Positions 36,207 to 45,627 of a stretch of 64,000 nucleotides of DNA are shown here, piece by piece. Source of the DNA: JAMLHH01 sp037189845 (lineage in GTDB: Bacteria > Bacteroidota > Bacteroidia > Chitinophagales > JADIYW01); NCBI GenBank assembly GCA_037189845.1, contig JBBCIS010000009.1:149941-213940 (forward strand). Direction: 5' to 3'. The position numbers and the translations under genes are program-made. Below the pieces are notes generated by a model. It was not told the origin of the DNA. It saw nothing but the letters and a program-made list of their open reading frames with translations, and searched no databases. Numbering within the stretch: the stretch's first letter is position 1; the number at the start of each line of letters is the position of its first letter.

Positions 36207-37646
36207 ATGCACCAACACCCTATTTTTCAATTGATTCAGAAAATCGAAGCTAATTACCAAAAAGAGATTCGAAAATACTTTTCTGTGTTGAAAAAACCAC
36301 GGATAGAAAAGATGTATCTACTGATAGCAGGCGCCAAAAATGATAGTCAATTAGAGAAAGAGCTTCTTTTTAAAAAAATATTTGGCAGGGTATATTCTGA
36401 AAAAAGTGATTATCTATGGAGAAATGAATTGAGGTTATTAAAGGATGACCTGGAAGAATTTTTGATACAGGCTGAACATCAATATCTTTCCCGGCAAAAT
36501 GAATCGTATAATGATTGGCTGCTCATACAGGCCTATGATAGGATCAAGTTCATAGACGGAATCGATGAAAAATATTCCAGGCTGATAGGAGAAAGACACA
36601 CTTTTGCATCTTACAGCTTTGCAATGGATGCGACCATCATACATCTGGATAATCTGAATCACAAGATTACGGATATATACAAGCGTGTCAAACAATATCC
36701 TCATCTTTTTGAGGAATCCAGAAATATTTTAGATGAATTGATTGCAGGTTATTGTGCAAAGATCAATTTATATATCGCACAACACAACTGGATCAATTAT
36801 AATCATCAGAGCAGTGATAAGATTCCCGGCTTAACGGCTGAATATTCCTGCAAGCTTCCTGAAAACAGCCTGAGTAATTTTTATAATTATTATGCGCTGT
36901 CTTTTAGTGAAGATTTCGATACCAAGATGACATCTTTGGATAAAGCTCTCGAAAGTGTAGAACAGATTTTTCGTCAAAACAAACTCTTTCAGGAAAACAG
37001 ATTTCTCGTTTATATGGGTAAAGGCAGAGAGCTTTCTGCGAACGGATATTTCCAGGAGGCTCATGAGGCTTTTCTGACGGTAAAAAATGATGTTCAAAAG
37101 GTCAATTTGCATAACAGAACTGTCTTTTATGTCAACTATATTACCAATCTGGTCAAAAACAAGTTGTACTCAGATGCGCTGGATGTTATGGATAATGAAT
37201 TTTCCACGGAAAATCTGCTTTACAAGAATATGCTGCTCCAAAGCAGGTTACTCTGTTATCTGTATCTCAGAGACACCGAAAAATTGTCGGGATATATTTC
37301 TTATGATCTGGATGCTGCTCCATTTCCGCAAAATTATATGCTGAAGGTCATCAAGTCAGCCTACTTTTATCTGATTGGCGAATATGAAACAGCACTTACT
37401 ATCATCTCAAGTCTGTCTAACTCCAAGTATGCTTCAGATTTAATGAGGCACTATCAGCCGATGCTACTGATCTACAAAAAGCTGTATACGCTGGTAATAA
37501 GAAGTGAATCGGGTAAAAAATTAAACGGGAAGGATCATTCACACCTTCTCAGGCTAATTGAAGATTTTGAAATCAATAGTCAAACAGAATTCAGACAAGT
37601 CTCTATATATGTCTGGCTAAAAAAGGAGATAGAGAGCCTAAAATAA
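36207..37646 (+). CDS. conserved-looking helical protein of unknown function
   Basis: 479 residues, no signal peptide or membrane segment; cytoplasmic. I do not recognise the family. It is almost entirely helical, with many Leu/Tyr/Glu/Lys heptad-like stretches. The second half (about 240-430) looks TPR-like, with paired helices such as GRELSANGYFQEAHEAFLTVKNDVQ and YETALTIISSLSN. Stands alone. Protein-protein interaction is a guess from the helical repeats. Confidence 0.7.
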   Translation: MHQHPIFQLIQKIEANYQKEIRKYFSVLKKPRIEKMYLLIAGAKNDSQLEKELLFKKIFGRVYSEKSDYLWRNELRLLKDDLEEFLIQAEHQYLSRQNESYNDWLLIQAYDRIKFIDGIDEKYSRLIGERHTFASYSFAMDATIIHLDNLNHKITDIYKRVKQYPHLFEESRNILDELIAGYCAKINLYIAQHNWINYNHQSSDKIPGLTAEYSCKLPENSLSNFYNYYALSFSEDFDTKMTSLDKALESVEQIFRQNKLFQENRFLVYMGKGRELSANGYFQEAHEAFLTVKNDVQKVNLHNRTVFYVNYITNLVKNKLYSDALDVMDNEFSTENLLYKNMLLQSRLLCYLYLRDTEKLSGYISYDLDAAPFPQNYMLKVIKSAYFYLIGEYETALTIISSLSNSKYASDLMRHYQPMLLIYKKLYTLVIRSESGKKLNGKDHSHLLRLIEDFEINSQTEFRQVSIYVWLKKEIESLK

Positions 37647-37761
37647 AATTCTTATTTTCAGATAGTTACAATCAACAACAGAAAAAATCTTATCACAAAA
37701 TAAATTTGTTCTTTATACCGGGAAATCTGGCATTCATTATATTGAATTTAAATTGAACGAT

Positions 37762-38235
37762 ATGAATATTATCTGCAAATTCTCTCTGACGCTCTTGCTG
37801 GCATTGCCAATTTTGGCTTACTCTTGCAGTAAAGATGATGAAACGAAAATTGATGATCATCCAACCGGAAAAACAGGAACTTTCTCTATTGACGGAGTGA
37901 GCTATACCGGCGAGACTTCCATTCAGGATAATCCATCTGCCGGTTATTATATTGTGACTTGTCAGAGTGATGAACCATATGCATTTGTTCAAATCTCCTT
38001 CCTGAGCAAAGAAGAGGCTGAAAAAGGCGGTACTTTTGAAGTAGAAAATTACAAGCTCAAACAATCCAGTGGTAAGGTTCAGCTGGGCACCAATAAAATT
38101 ATCACTTCCGACCCTGAAGCAGATTATACCATTTCTGTTTCCGGAAAAAAAATTACCCTGAGCAACGTCAGGCTTGTCAGCACATCATCTTCCAGTCAAA
38201 AAACGACCGTTAACAGCGCAAGTATTAATTTCTAA
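37762..38235 (+). CDS. small lipoprotein
   Basis: 157 residues from the ATG at 37762 (MNIICKF); a TTG nine bases earlier is in frame but less likely. The signal peptide ends in a lipobox-like LAYSC, followed by a charged tether (SKDDETKIDD). The mature part is beta-rich (GTFSIDGVSYTGETSI...). Likely an outer-membrane-anchored lipoprotein of unknown function. The coordinates span the coding region to the TAA at 38233. Confidence 0.75.
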   Translation: MNIICKFSLTLLLALPILAYSCSKDDETKIDDHPTGKTGTFSIDGVSYTGETSIQDNPSAGYYIVTCQSDEPYAFVQISFLSKEEAEKGGTFEVENYKLKQSSGKVQLGTNKIITSDPEADYTISVSGKKITLSNVRLVSTSSSSQKTTVNSASINF

Positions 38236-38243
38236 AATTCATC

Positions 38244-38468
38244 ATGAGGAAAAATTAGCAATTATCATTTCTGCAGCAGTCTTTTCAATCGGAAGAAGTT
38301 AAGGTTTTCAACAAGGCCGACTATAGCGAGTACTTCATTTGCATAGCTGACGGGAAACAGTTTGTAATAGGCAATAATGCCAGCATTAGTACATCTATCA
38401 CTTCATTTACTGTCAAATCAAAAAGTATCAAAGTAACTGACAGAGAGTTTAAAATTCTTTTGCCATAG
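38244..38468 (+). pseudogene. frameshifted remnant of a small exported protein
   Basis: ATG at 38244 opens MRK and, after a shift within a short A run, a signal-peptide-like stretch KLAIIISAAVFSIG. After a second shift the frame continues EEVKVFNKADYSEYFICIADG...REFKILLP to a TAG at 38466-38468. No single frame covers the whole. It looks like a decayed short secreted-protein gene just behind the lipoprotein gene. Confidence 0.4.
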
Positions 38469-38968
38469 ATCATGAAAACAAATTTCTTTCACTTTACTTT
38501 TTCAATCTGAAACTTCTCCCCAAATTAGTTTTTCTTAAAGACAAGTGAATCATCTACAAAACTGTCCATCGGGAGAATCAAAATGATTCTCCCATTTATT
38601 TTTATGGCAATTGACCGGAGTATAAACGGTATTTACCATCCTAAAATTCTCTACTACAAGACAGCATAAGTAAAATTACACAGACAGAGATTCAAGGTTT
38701 TATCATGCCCGGCTTTGAAATCTAAATTTGATTCATTTCAAAAGAAGCCGGCTATATATAGCAAATATTTACTTAAATTAAAGTAACTGAAAATAAGTTA
38801 GGTATACATTTTATTTTAGAACAAGTGAAAATATTCTCTTTGAATCCAGTATTATGCAATAAAATAAAAATTCCCCATCCTTATTAAAGGATATTGTCAG
38901 TGAACATCATAATCAATTCGCTTTGATTCCCCGCCACTATTTTATACATTTATATATATATCATCAAA
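38469..38968. other. AT-rich intergenic region
   Basis: About 500 bp without a gene, apart from the hairpin at 38571-38593. Probably contains the promoter of the membrane protein at 38969. Confidence 0.5.
38571..38603 (+). terminator. hairpin terminator
   Basis: Perfect 9-bp stem GGGAGAATC/GATTCTCCC with a 5-nt loop followed by ATTTATTTTTAT. It lies about 100 bp after the remnant gene and may serve the lipoprotein transcript. Confidence 0.7.
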
Positions 38969-40822
38969 ATGAATGCATTCCGTCACTACTTTTACATTAC
39001 TGGCGCCATTGTAATTGTAGTATTGATGCATTTTTCATCTGTATTGAAGAATGATTTTTCATTGGATGACTATCTATATATCGACCAGGTTAAAAATGTT
39101 TTATCGTGGTCCGAACTTCCCCTCGCCATTCAATATCCTTTTAGTATATCAGACTTCAGACCTGTTACGAGTGTGACATTTGCTATTGAAAATATTTTAT
39201 TTAAAGGCAGTATAGATCCTCATGTATCACATGGCATCAATTTATTTATCTATTTTTTGTGTTGTGTTTTTCTGTATAATTTTTTGCTAAAAATCATTTC
39301 TGACGAACAAAAAAAGCCGATTGCTTTGATTGCAACGTTGCTTTTCATTGCGCTTCCGTTACATAATTCCATGATATCCAATATCAAATCGCGTGATGGA
39401 TTATTGAGCTTTATGTTTGGAATGTTATACCTCAATACATTTCTTCGTTTTGCTTTTATCCATAAAGTATCTGCTTTGAAGATATTTTATCTGGTATTGT
39501 CATTTGTATTTCTCGGTTTGGGTATATTTTCAAAGTTAGATGCTTTTAATTTTTTAGCCATTTCTCCATTTCTATTTTTAGTCTTTTACAAAAAGATGAG
39601 CTACAAAACCATATTACGGATGTCATTTTCCATAATATTAACTATATATGTTGCCCGCCAGGTTTATAATTATTGGGATAAAAAAAAGGAAGTAGCTTTA
39701 AAAGCTTATTCAGAAGAACTTCAATCTGATCCGGTTTTGTTTTCTGAAAATCCAATAATTGCCTATCCCGGGATTTCTTATAAAATAGCTTATACGATAC
39801 AAACTGTTTATGAATATAGCTTAATGGTTTTTGCACCAAATGGTCATTATTACTATTACGGATATGATATGTTGCCTGTCTTACCTCTGACAGACCCTCA
39901 TGTTCTTTTTAAAGCATTGGTGATTTTTGTTTTCATTTTATCTGCTTTTGTATTTTATAAGAAAAACAGCCTTTACAGCTTCGGTATAGCCTTTTATTTT
40001 ATTTGCCTGATCTATTGTTCGAATTTTTTAACTCCGGTCTCCGGGATTATTGCAGACAGATATATTTTCACTGCATCGGCGGGTGCCTGTATTGCGCTGG
40101 CTACAATAATATATGCTGTAACGGCGTATCTGTTACGTGTCTTTTCCCTGAATAACACATCAACTTTCCATTTTAATAGCTCTGTAAATAACAATATTTT
40201 ATTCACATCAATATTTGTCTTGCCGGTATTTCTGATCAGTACCATATTCTATCTTCCAAAGAATAAGGACAGATGTGATGATTGGAAATCTTTGACAAGC
40301 ATATTCGAGGCTGACTTACCTGAAATTTCCAGGTATTCGTATGATGCAAATCTGATTGCTATGAAAAACTATATGTCTTGTGCCAAAATTAGTGAACAAG
40401 CACAAAAAGATATTTACTGTAAAAAGGTTTTGATCTATGGGCAAAACGCCCGAAACATTTATCCTGAGGGACAATATGCACAAGATCTGATGATTTCAGC
40501 TTACTATGAAATGGGCAGATTATACGATGCATTAGATTTATCGCGGCAAGTAGTTGCCCGTTTTGATACTACTGAGATAGGATGGCGTGTTCTTAATGAA
40601 TATTATTACTCCCAATCAAATTTTGATAGCGTACTCTTATCCAGCCATAAAGTACTGGAATTTTCGCCTTTGGATCCTTTTGTGAATATGATGTATGTAG
40701 ATGCATTGAGCAAGGCAAACAGAGAACAGGATGTTATGAGACACATTGAATATCTGAAATCTAAATATCCTGATAGTCAGTTACCGGAACAGATAATTGA
40801 GTTAAGAAACGAAAGAAGGTAG
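38969..40822 (+). CDS. TMTC-like multispan membrane protein with TPR tail
   Basis: 617 residues: about ten hydrophobic segments (residues about 8-430), then a soluble helical tail (about 440-617) of TPR type (YYEMGRLYDALDLSRQVVARFD..., SVLLSSHKVLEFSPLDPF). The loop after the first segment has FSLDDYLYIDQVK, recalling the acidic motif of GT-C glycosyltransferases. SNIKSRDGLLSFMFGMLYL and IADRYIFTASAGACIALA match the pattern of TMTC/DUF1736 proteins. In that family O-mannosyl transfer from lipid-linked sugar to protein is known for eukaryotic members. The activity here is inferred; inner membrane. Confidence 0.75.
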   Translation: MNAFRHYFYITGAIVIVVLMHFSSVLKNDFSLDDYLYIDQVKNVLSWSELPLAIQYPFSISDFRPVTSVTFAIENILFKGSIDPHVSHGINLFIYFLCCVFLYNFLLKIISDEQKKPIALIATLLFIALPLHNSMISNIKSRDGLLSFMFGMLYLNTFLRFAFIHKVSALKIFYLVLSFVFLGLGIFSKLDAFNFLAISPFLFLVFYKKMSYKTILRMSFSIILTIYVARQVYNYWDKKKEVALKAYSEELQSDPVLFSENPIIAYPGISYKIAYTIQTVYEYSLMVFAPNGHYYYYGYDMLPVLPLTDPHVLFKALVIFVFILSAFVFYKKNSLYSFGIAFYFICLIYCSNFLTPVSGIIADRYIFTASAGACIALATIIYAVTAYLLRVFSLNNTSTFHFNSSVNNNILFTSIFVLPVFLISTIFYLPKNKDRCDDWKSLTSIFEADLPEISRYSYDANLIAMKNYMSCAKISEQAQKDIYCKKVLIYGQNARNIYPEGQYAQDLMISAYYEMGRLYDALDLSRQVVARFDTTEIGWRVLNEYYYSQSNFDSVLLSSHKVLEFSPLDPFVNMMYVDALSKANREQDVMRHIEYLKSKYPDSQLPEQIIELRNERR

Positions 40823-40903
40823 TTCAATGCTCTTTCAGCGTTTTGAAATGCTTTGGATGCTTACAGCAATATCTCTTTAATATAGCTCCACCTTCGTTAA
40901 CAG

Positions 40904-42265
40904 TTAACCGTTACTATCCAATATCTCATTTGCAGCCCGATATCCGGATTCAATAGCACCATCCATATATCCGCACCATTTGACAGCAGTTTCTGTACCT
41001 GCCCAATGGATATTTTCTACAGGAGTCCTCAGCACCTGCCCAAACTGCGTCCATGCACCCGGCGTGAAATTCCCTGCGTAGCCACCTCCGCTATACTCCT
41101 CCTCTGTCCAGCACTTATCTGTATAATCAATTGCTGTCCGGGCCTGAGCACCATAATAATGCTCTAATTCAGATAATACCTTTTCCTTTCGGATATGTTG
41201 AGGAAGCTCAATAAAATCTCTGGCATACTGTCCTTCCACAAAAAATAAAAAGATTCCTTTCCCGTCCGGCTTGGAGCAATCAAAGCTTGCATGAAACGGC
41301 CATCTGTCACTCACTATCTGGCCCGAAAATCCTTTTTCCCGCCAGAATGGTGTTTCATAAACAACAAAGCACTTCATCGCTGCACCCATAGGCATTCGTT
41401 GAAAAAGCTGTGCTTTCCGTTGAGGCAATGGCTGCTCAAAATGTATCTTCTGACAGAGTGCAGGAGGAATAGCGACAATCACCTTTGACGAAACAACTTC
41501 CAGCTCATCTGTCAAAATCACAGCACCCGAAGCATTCTGACCGATAGTTTTTACAGGTTGGTTAAAATATATTTTCTCCTGGAATGGCTTTGCTTCCTGC
41601 TCCAGCAAATGCTGAGTTCCTTTTTTGAAAAGCGTCTGCTGAGCACCACCCGTTACTCCTAACATTGTATCCAGATCATCTCCTGCATGGCAGTAAAATA
41701 AAAAATGCAGCAAAGAGATTTCAGATGCCTGACAGGAAAAAACTGTTTCAAGACCAACATGCATCGCCATACGTGCCTGACTCGTCTTTATATTGCTTCG
41801 TATCCAGGTTTCCATCGTAATGCTGTCCCATTCCAGAGCTTTGGGAGCAGACCACGGTGATTTCAACGGTATCTGACGACACATTTTATTCAATCTCGCC
41901 ATGGCGATTCCAATTTCTACGAGAGCGATTGGATTCATCTTTGGAATAGTGCCTTTGTAAGTAGATGTGCTTCCTTTGTAATCAAAGATATTTTTACCGG
42001 AATCATATCCGTCAAACACCTCCACCTGGTGTTTTTTCACCCAATTCCACATATTGTGCTGAGTCGGTCCTATCCATTGTGCTCCGAGATCCACAATCAC
42101 CCCTGAATCAGATAATACCTGAGCATTTACCCGGCCTCCTGTTCTGTCTCTGGCTTCGAGTATCATGATATCTTTACCTGCCTCATGCAGTCTGGAAGCT
42201 GCGGCAATACCTGCATATCCTGCACCGATGATGACACAATCTGTATGAATTTGTTTTCTGCTCAT
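40904..42265 (-). CDS. flavin amine oxidase family protein
   Basis: A 453-residue FAD-dependent oxidoreductase of the monoamine-oxidase fold. The dinucleotide motif is VIIGAGYAG (Gly14, 16, 19) followed by EARDRTGGR. The C-terminal FAD block reads IHWAGTETAVKWCGYMDGAIESGYRAA, as in amine oxidases. No signal peptide. The substrate is probably an amine or amino acid but unproven. Its ATG overlaps the stop of the upstream C69-type gene by 4 bp (ATGA), so the two are translationally coupled. Confidence 0.88.
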   Translation of the reverse strand: MSRKQIHTDCVIIGAGYAGIAAASRLHEAGKDIMILEARDRTGGRVNAQVLSDSGVIVDLGAQWIGPTQHNMWNWVKKHQVEVFDGYDSGKNIFDYKGSTSTYKGTIPKMNPIALVEIGIAMARLNKMCRQIPLKSPWSAPKALEWDSITMETWIRSNIKTSQARMAMHVGLETVFSCQASEISLLHFLFYCHAGDDLDTMLGVTGGAQQTLFKKGTQHLLEQEAKPFQEKIYFNQPVKTIGQNASGAVILTDELEVVSSKVIVAIPPALCQKIHFEQPLPQRKAQLFQRMPMGAAMKCFVVYETPFWREKGFSGQIVSDRWPFHASFDCSKPDGKGIFLFFVEGQYARDFIELPQHIRKEKVLSELEHYYGAQARTAIDYTDKCWTEEEYSGGGYAGNFTPGAWTQFGQVLRTPVENIHWAGTETAVKWCGYMDGAIESGYRAANEILDSNG

Positions 42266-43539
42266 GATGGATATATAAATTTAGAGGCCTGCCTTTCCCA
42301 GAACAAACGATATAGCAAAGATGATTTTTTATTCAATGGAAATTGCATTAATTCATGAAGCAGCTCATCTGATTTATGAAGAGCTTCTCTACTCCTATGA
42401 GAGAGATCATCAAATTGGCCCTGCTGTATCATAAGCTTATCTTTTTCTATCCATACAGACTCTAATTCATCTCTCAGACGTTTTGTTTCCTTATGTGCCT
42501 GCTGATAATCGTGTATAGCTTTGCGATGCCATTGCTCCCATTTTATCCAATGCTCTTTTTCCTCCGGTAAGAAATCCGAGTCAAAATAAAAAGGTGTGAA
42601 TACACTCAGGCACGGAGCAGCTGAACCTGTCAGCCAAACGGTATGAGGCTGTTCTTTCCTGATCTCGGCCACCATGCTGGCTGTAGTTTGCTGCGGTGAG
42701 AATAATCCGCTGGCATGCATACATACACTGGCGTTTGTTGCCTGATGCGGACAAAAGAACTCATCAGAATCATGTGTCCGCAATGTTCTGAAAGCGTCTG
42801 AAATTCCAAACTTTTCTTTCTGCTGCTTTTCTATAGCGGTTCTTCTTAGCTGACAATTCGCCAAACGAGGCATCCAATATGCTGAAAATGCTTTCGCAAA
42901 GTCAAAATTATCATCTCTGGAAATCCATGATTTTTTACGTGCAAAATCTATTGCCTCAGGGTGTAATTCGTCATATTCCTTTCCTATCGACAAACCATTG
43001 GAAATAGCCCGGAAAGTCTTCACATATTCTACAGCCCAGTATTTCCCTGCCGTTTCCAATACAAATGCCTCATCAGCATCTGCTATCAGAAAGCTGTTGT
43101 GATAGTAAAAATCAGACTGGTAACCACCATTGGCATCCTGCCCGTATTTTTCATTCAGCACTTTTAGCTTATCCAATGCTGCTCTGGCGGTATCGCTACT
43201 CTCCAGTGCCAGCCGGAGCATATCCATTCCTGTAAGTCCGGTATTTTTCTTCGGAATAGATATTCTTGTAAAGACAGCTTCATTTCCGATGGTTACACCT
43301 TTTTCATTGATGCCCATTTCTGCACCCCACATTCCTATGGGTTGAGATAATATAGTAGAAAGAGTCTTTTTTACATGATCGACTTCTATAAATGTACATT
43401 GCTGCCTTCCCGAAGGATTTATTTGTGCCGGATATCGTTTGCTCAGTTGGATTTCATTAGGTTCTCTATCCGAATTTTTACCAAAAATCCAGTTACCTGT
43501 TGCAGACAGGTATGGTGGGCAAACAAATGTGTCACACAT
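42262..43539 (-). CDS. C69/secernin-type NTN hydrolase
   Basis: 425 residues. It starts MCDTFV, so Cys2 becomes the N-terminal nucleophile after Met removal, as in C69 dipeptidases and secernins. GKNSDREPNEIQ and GAEMGINEKGVTIGNEAVFTR are typical of the family. It probably cleaves small amides or dipeptides in the cytoplasm. First gene of a coupled pair with the amine oxidase, which suggests that an amide is hydrolysed and the freed amine oxidised (inference). Confidence 0.85.
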   Translation of the reverse strand: MCDTFVCPPYLSATGNWIFGKNSDREPNEIQLSKRYPAQINPSGRQQCTFIEVDHVKKTLSTILSQPIGMWGAEMGINEKGVTIGNEAVFTRISIPKKNTGLTGMDMLRLALESSDTARAALDKLKVLNEKYGQDANGGYQSDFYYHNSFLIADADEAFVLETAGKYWAVEYVKTFRAISNGLSIGKEYDELHPEAIDFARKKSWISRDDNFDFAKAFSAYWMPRLANCQLRRTAIEKQQKEKFGISDAFRTLRTHDSDEFFCPHQATNASVCMHASGLFSPQQTTASMVAEIRKEQPHTVWLTGSAAPCLSVFTPFYFDSDFLPEEKEHWIKWEQWHRKAIHDYQQAHKETKRLRDELESVWIEKDKLMIQQGQFDDLSHRSREALHKSDELLHELMQFPLNKKSSLLYRLFWERQASKFIYPS

Positions 43540-43691
43540 ATTTGTAAGTTACGGCTTTATATAAAAAATTAGACTTCCCCCTACATTAGCTTAAAAACAA
43601 TTAAAATTTGATTTAAAACAATATTTTAATCTAAGTATTAGTTACTCTAATTAATAATTATTATAAATTTAGGAAGAAATACTGTTGATAA

Positions 43692-44465
43692 ATGTTGAAG
43701 CCTATAAACAATAAACATTCTATTAATAGAGTTGAAGCCACAATTTACACTCCTCAATTATTAGTAAAACCCAATAACATATTCAAAAAAATATATGATA
43801 ACAATGGGTTTTTAACATATCAGCTACGTTCTCCTATTTTAGCAAAGGCTCTCAATATTACAGAAAGAAATATTGAAGTAAAGGCTTCGGAAACGGTTGG
43901 TTTTATTTTTGAACAATTTAACGACAAAGGCAGAAGCATCAACTCCTTAAAAATTGAAAATCAGCAAAATAGATGTGTTATTAATTTTAAAAACAGAGAA
44001 TATACGGATTGGCAAGAATTTATAAATCGATTCAAATCCGATATTATTCAACTAATCAATTATTATCCATTCTATGCTGAGGCAATAGCATTGGAATACA
44101 CAGATGAGTTCATATGGGCTTCTGATAGTACAATTAACCTTGAGAACGTATTTAATAACACAAATGGGTATTTTTCTCAAAAATTCTTAGAGTCCTTTAA
44201 TGGAGTCCAAACTATTTTATCACAAACAGACATAGCTGACTCTAATAATTATAGAGAAGAAAAAACCGACATTATGGTTGATAATAATCTTAAAAGAGTC
44301 TTCATAAATCACAAATACATAACAAAATTCAATGATGCGGTATCTATATCTGAAGAAAATTTCAAAGAACTACAAATCAGTCTAGAAGAAGCGCATTCAG
44401 CAAACAAATCTTTACTTAGAGAGATTTTAACAGAGCAAACTCAAGAATTAATAAGTTTAAATTAA
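43692..44465 (+). CDS. TIGR04255-like protein (first of a three-gene cassette)
   Basis: 257 residues. Overall size and the YYPFYAEAIALEYTDEFIW segment resemble the sporadically distributed TIGR04255 family, whose function is unknown; this match is by eye. No signal peptide or membrane segment. It is followed after 6 bp by the gene at 44472 and then by 44954, all in one direction and markedly AT-rich compared with the neighbours. The N-terminal Met at 43692 follows an AT-rich leader. I assign no function. Confidence 0.65.
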   Translation: MLKPINNKHSINRVEATIYTPQLLVKPNNIFKKIYDNNGFLTYQLRSPILAKALNITERNIEVKASETVGFIFEQFNDKGRSINSLKIENQQNRCVINFKNREYTDWQEFINRFKSDIIQLINYYPFYAEAIALEYTDEFIWASDSTINLENVFNNTNGYFSQKFLESFNGVQTILSQTDIADSNNYREEKTDIMVDNNLKRVFINHKYITKFNDAVSISEENFKELQISLEEAHSANKSLLREILTEQTQELISLN

Positions 44466-44471
44466 TGCCTT

Positions 44472-44951
44472 ATGCTACCAGTAGATTATAATCCAACTCC
44501 ATATGAAGTAATGAGTCAAGAATTATCATTACCATATTCTTCTTTTTATCAGTCTGATTCAAGAAGAAGAAAGGAAGATTTATTATCTGATAGATTTCTT
44601 CTTTATAATTTTAATTCCAGCGACGATAAATTTATTTCATGTATTTACAAGAAGATATACTCCTACAATATAAATGAAAAAGTATTTAACAACTTTCTAG
44701 ACATATATTATAACCTATTTGAGATTGTAAAATCTAAAATTTCTATTGATGACATATACACTTCCGAATATGGCACAATGATTATTGACGTCATAATTTC
44801 TCAAAAAAACATAGTTATAGATATAGGTAAAACATACTTAGGATATTTTACAGAGAATAATGGACACACTATAGATTATGAAGAAGAATTAGCAGTTGAC
44901 GAAAATTCTATTCAAAAGCTAAATAATAGTTTTTCACGTCTTTTTTCTTAA
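44472..44951 (+). CDS. hypothetical protein (cassette gene 2)
   Basis: 159 residues, not recognised. Tyr/Ser/Asn/Ile-rich, with an alternating hydrophobic stretch in the second half (MIIDVIISQKNIVIDIGKTYLGYFTENNG) suggesting beta strands. No signal peptide or membrane segment. Starts 6 bp after the TIGR04255-like gene and ends 2 bp before the next, so a polycistronic unit is likely. Confidence 0.7.
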   Translation: MLPVDYNPTPYEVMSQELSLPYSSFYQSDSRRRKEDLLSDRFLLYNFNSSDDKFISCIYKKIYSYNINEKVFNNFLDIYYNLFEIVKSKISIDDIYTSEYGTMIIDVIISQKNIVIDIGKTYLGYFTENNGHTIDYEEELAVDENSIQKLNNSFSRLFS

Positions 44952-44953
44952 AA

Positions 44954-45505
44954 ATGACAAACATAATCCCTACAATAATTTCGACAGAAGAGATTTTAAT
45001 CAGGTTTTTATTTGAAAATCATTTCAATAATATAAAAACAAAAAGAATTAAAGAATCTAATGTTTTTTTCGATTCTCGCTCAAACACAGTATCCTTACAA
45101 AGAGGGTGTTTTTTATCTCTTAAAAAATGTATTGAATTTGCTAACAACAATAAAAACCAACATATAGGATATATTACTTTTAACAAAAGCGATTTTGACT
45201 ACTGCGTGGAGTTATTAAAGAAAATCAGAGGTAATCCTTTCGAAGCTGAAATTCAGCATACCCCTTTAGATGAACATCAGAATTATATAGTTGTCGAACC
45301 TGATAGTTGCACAACTAATGACTTAGGAAATCCATCTCATGCAGACATAGTATACATAAACCCAAACACTACACCAGAGGAAGAACCTAAAATACCATTA
45401 CAACTTTTCTCAAAAAAGCTCATAACCCAATGTAATATATTGTACAATGATGATATAGATACTCAATCCGAAGATTTATTATGTTCAGAAATATTTAAAC
45501 AATAA
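44954..45505 (+). CDS. hypothetical protein (cassette gene 3)
   Basis: 183 residues, not recognised. An N-terminal helical half with GCFLSLKKCIEFANNN, a conserved-looking middle (GNPSHADIVYINP) and an acidic C-terminus with several Cys. No signal peptide. Last gene of the AT-rich three-gene cassette; starts 2 bp after gene 2. Confidence 0.68.
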   Translation: MTNIIPTIISTEEILIRFLFENHFNNIKTKRIKESNVFFDSRSNTVSLQRGCFLSLKKCIEFANNNKNQHIGYITFNKSDFDYCVELLKKIRGNPFEAEIQHTPLDEHQNYIVVEPDSCTTNDLGNPSHADIVYINPNTTPEEEPKIPLQLFSKKLITQCNILYNDDIDTQSEDLLCSEIFKQ

Positions 45506-45627
45506 TTTTTATTTATATGTTTGCAATATATTGTTTATTTTTTTTACTTCGATATTCTAAATTCTATCCTAACACTATAAAAAAGACAAGTTGTTTTTTC
45601 ATAGTTTAGAAGGCTAAAACTCAGATT

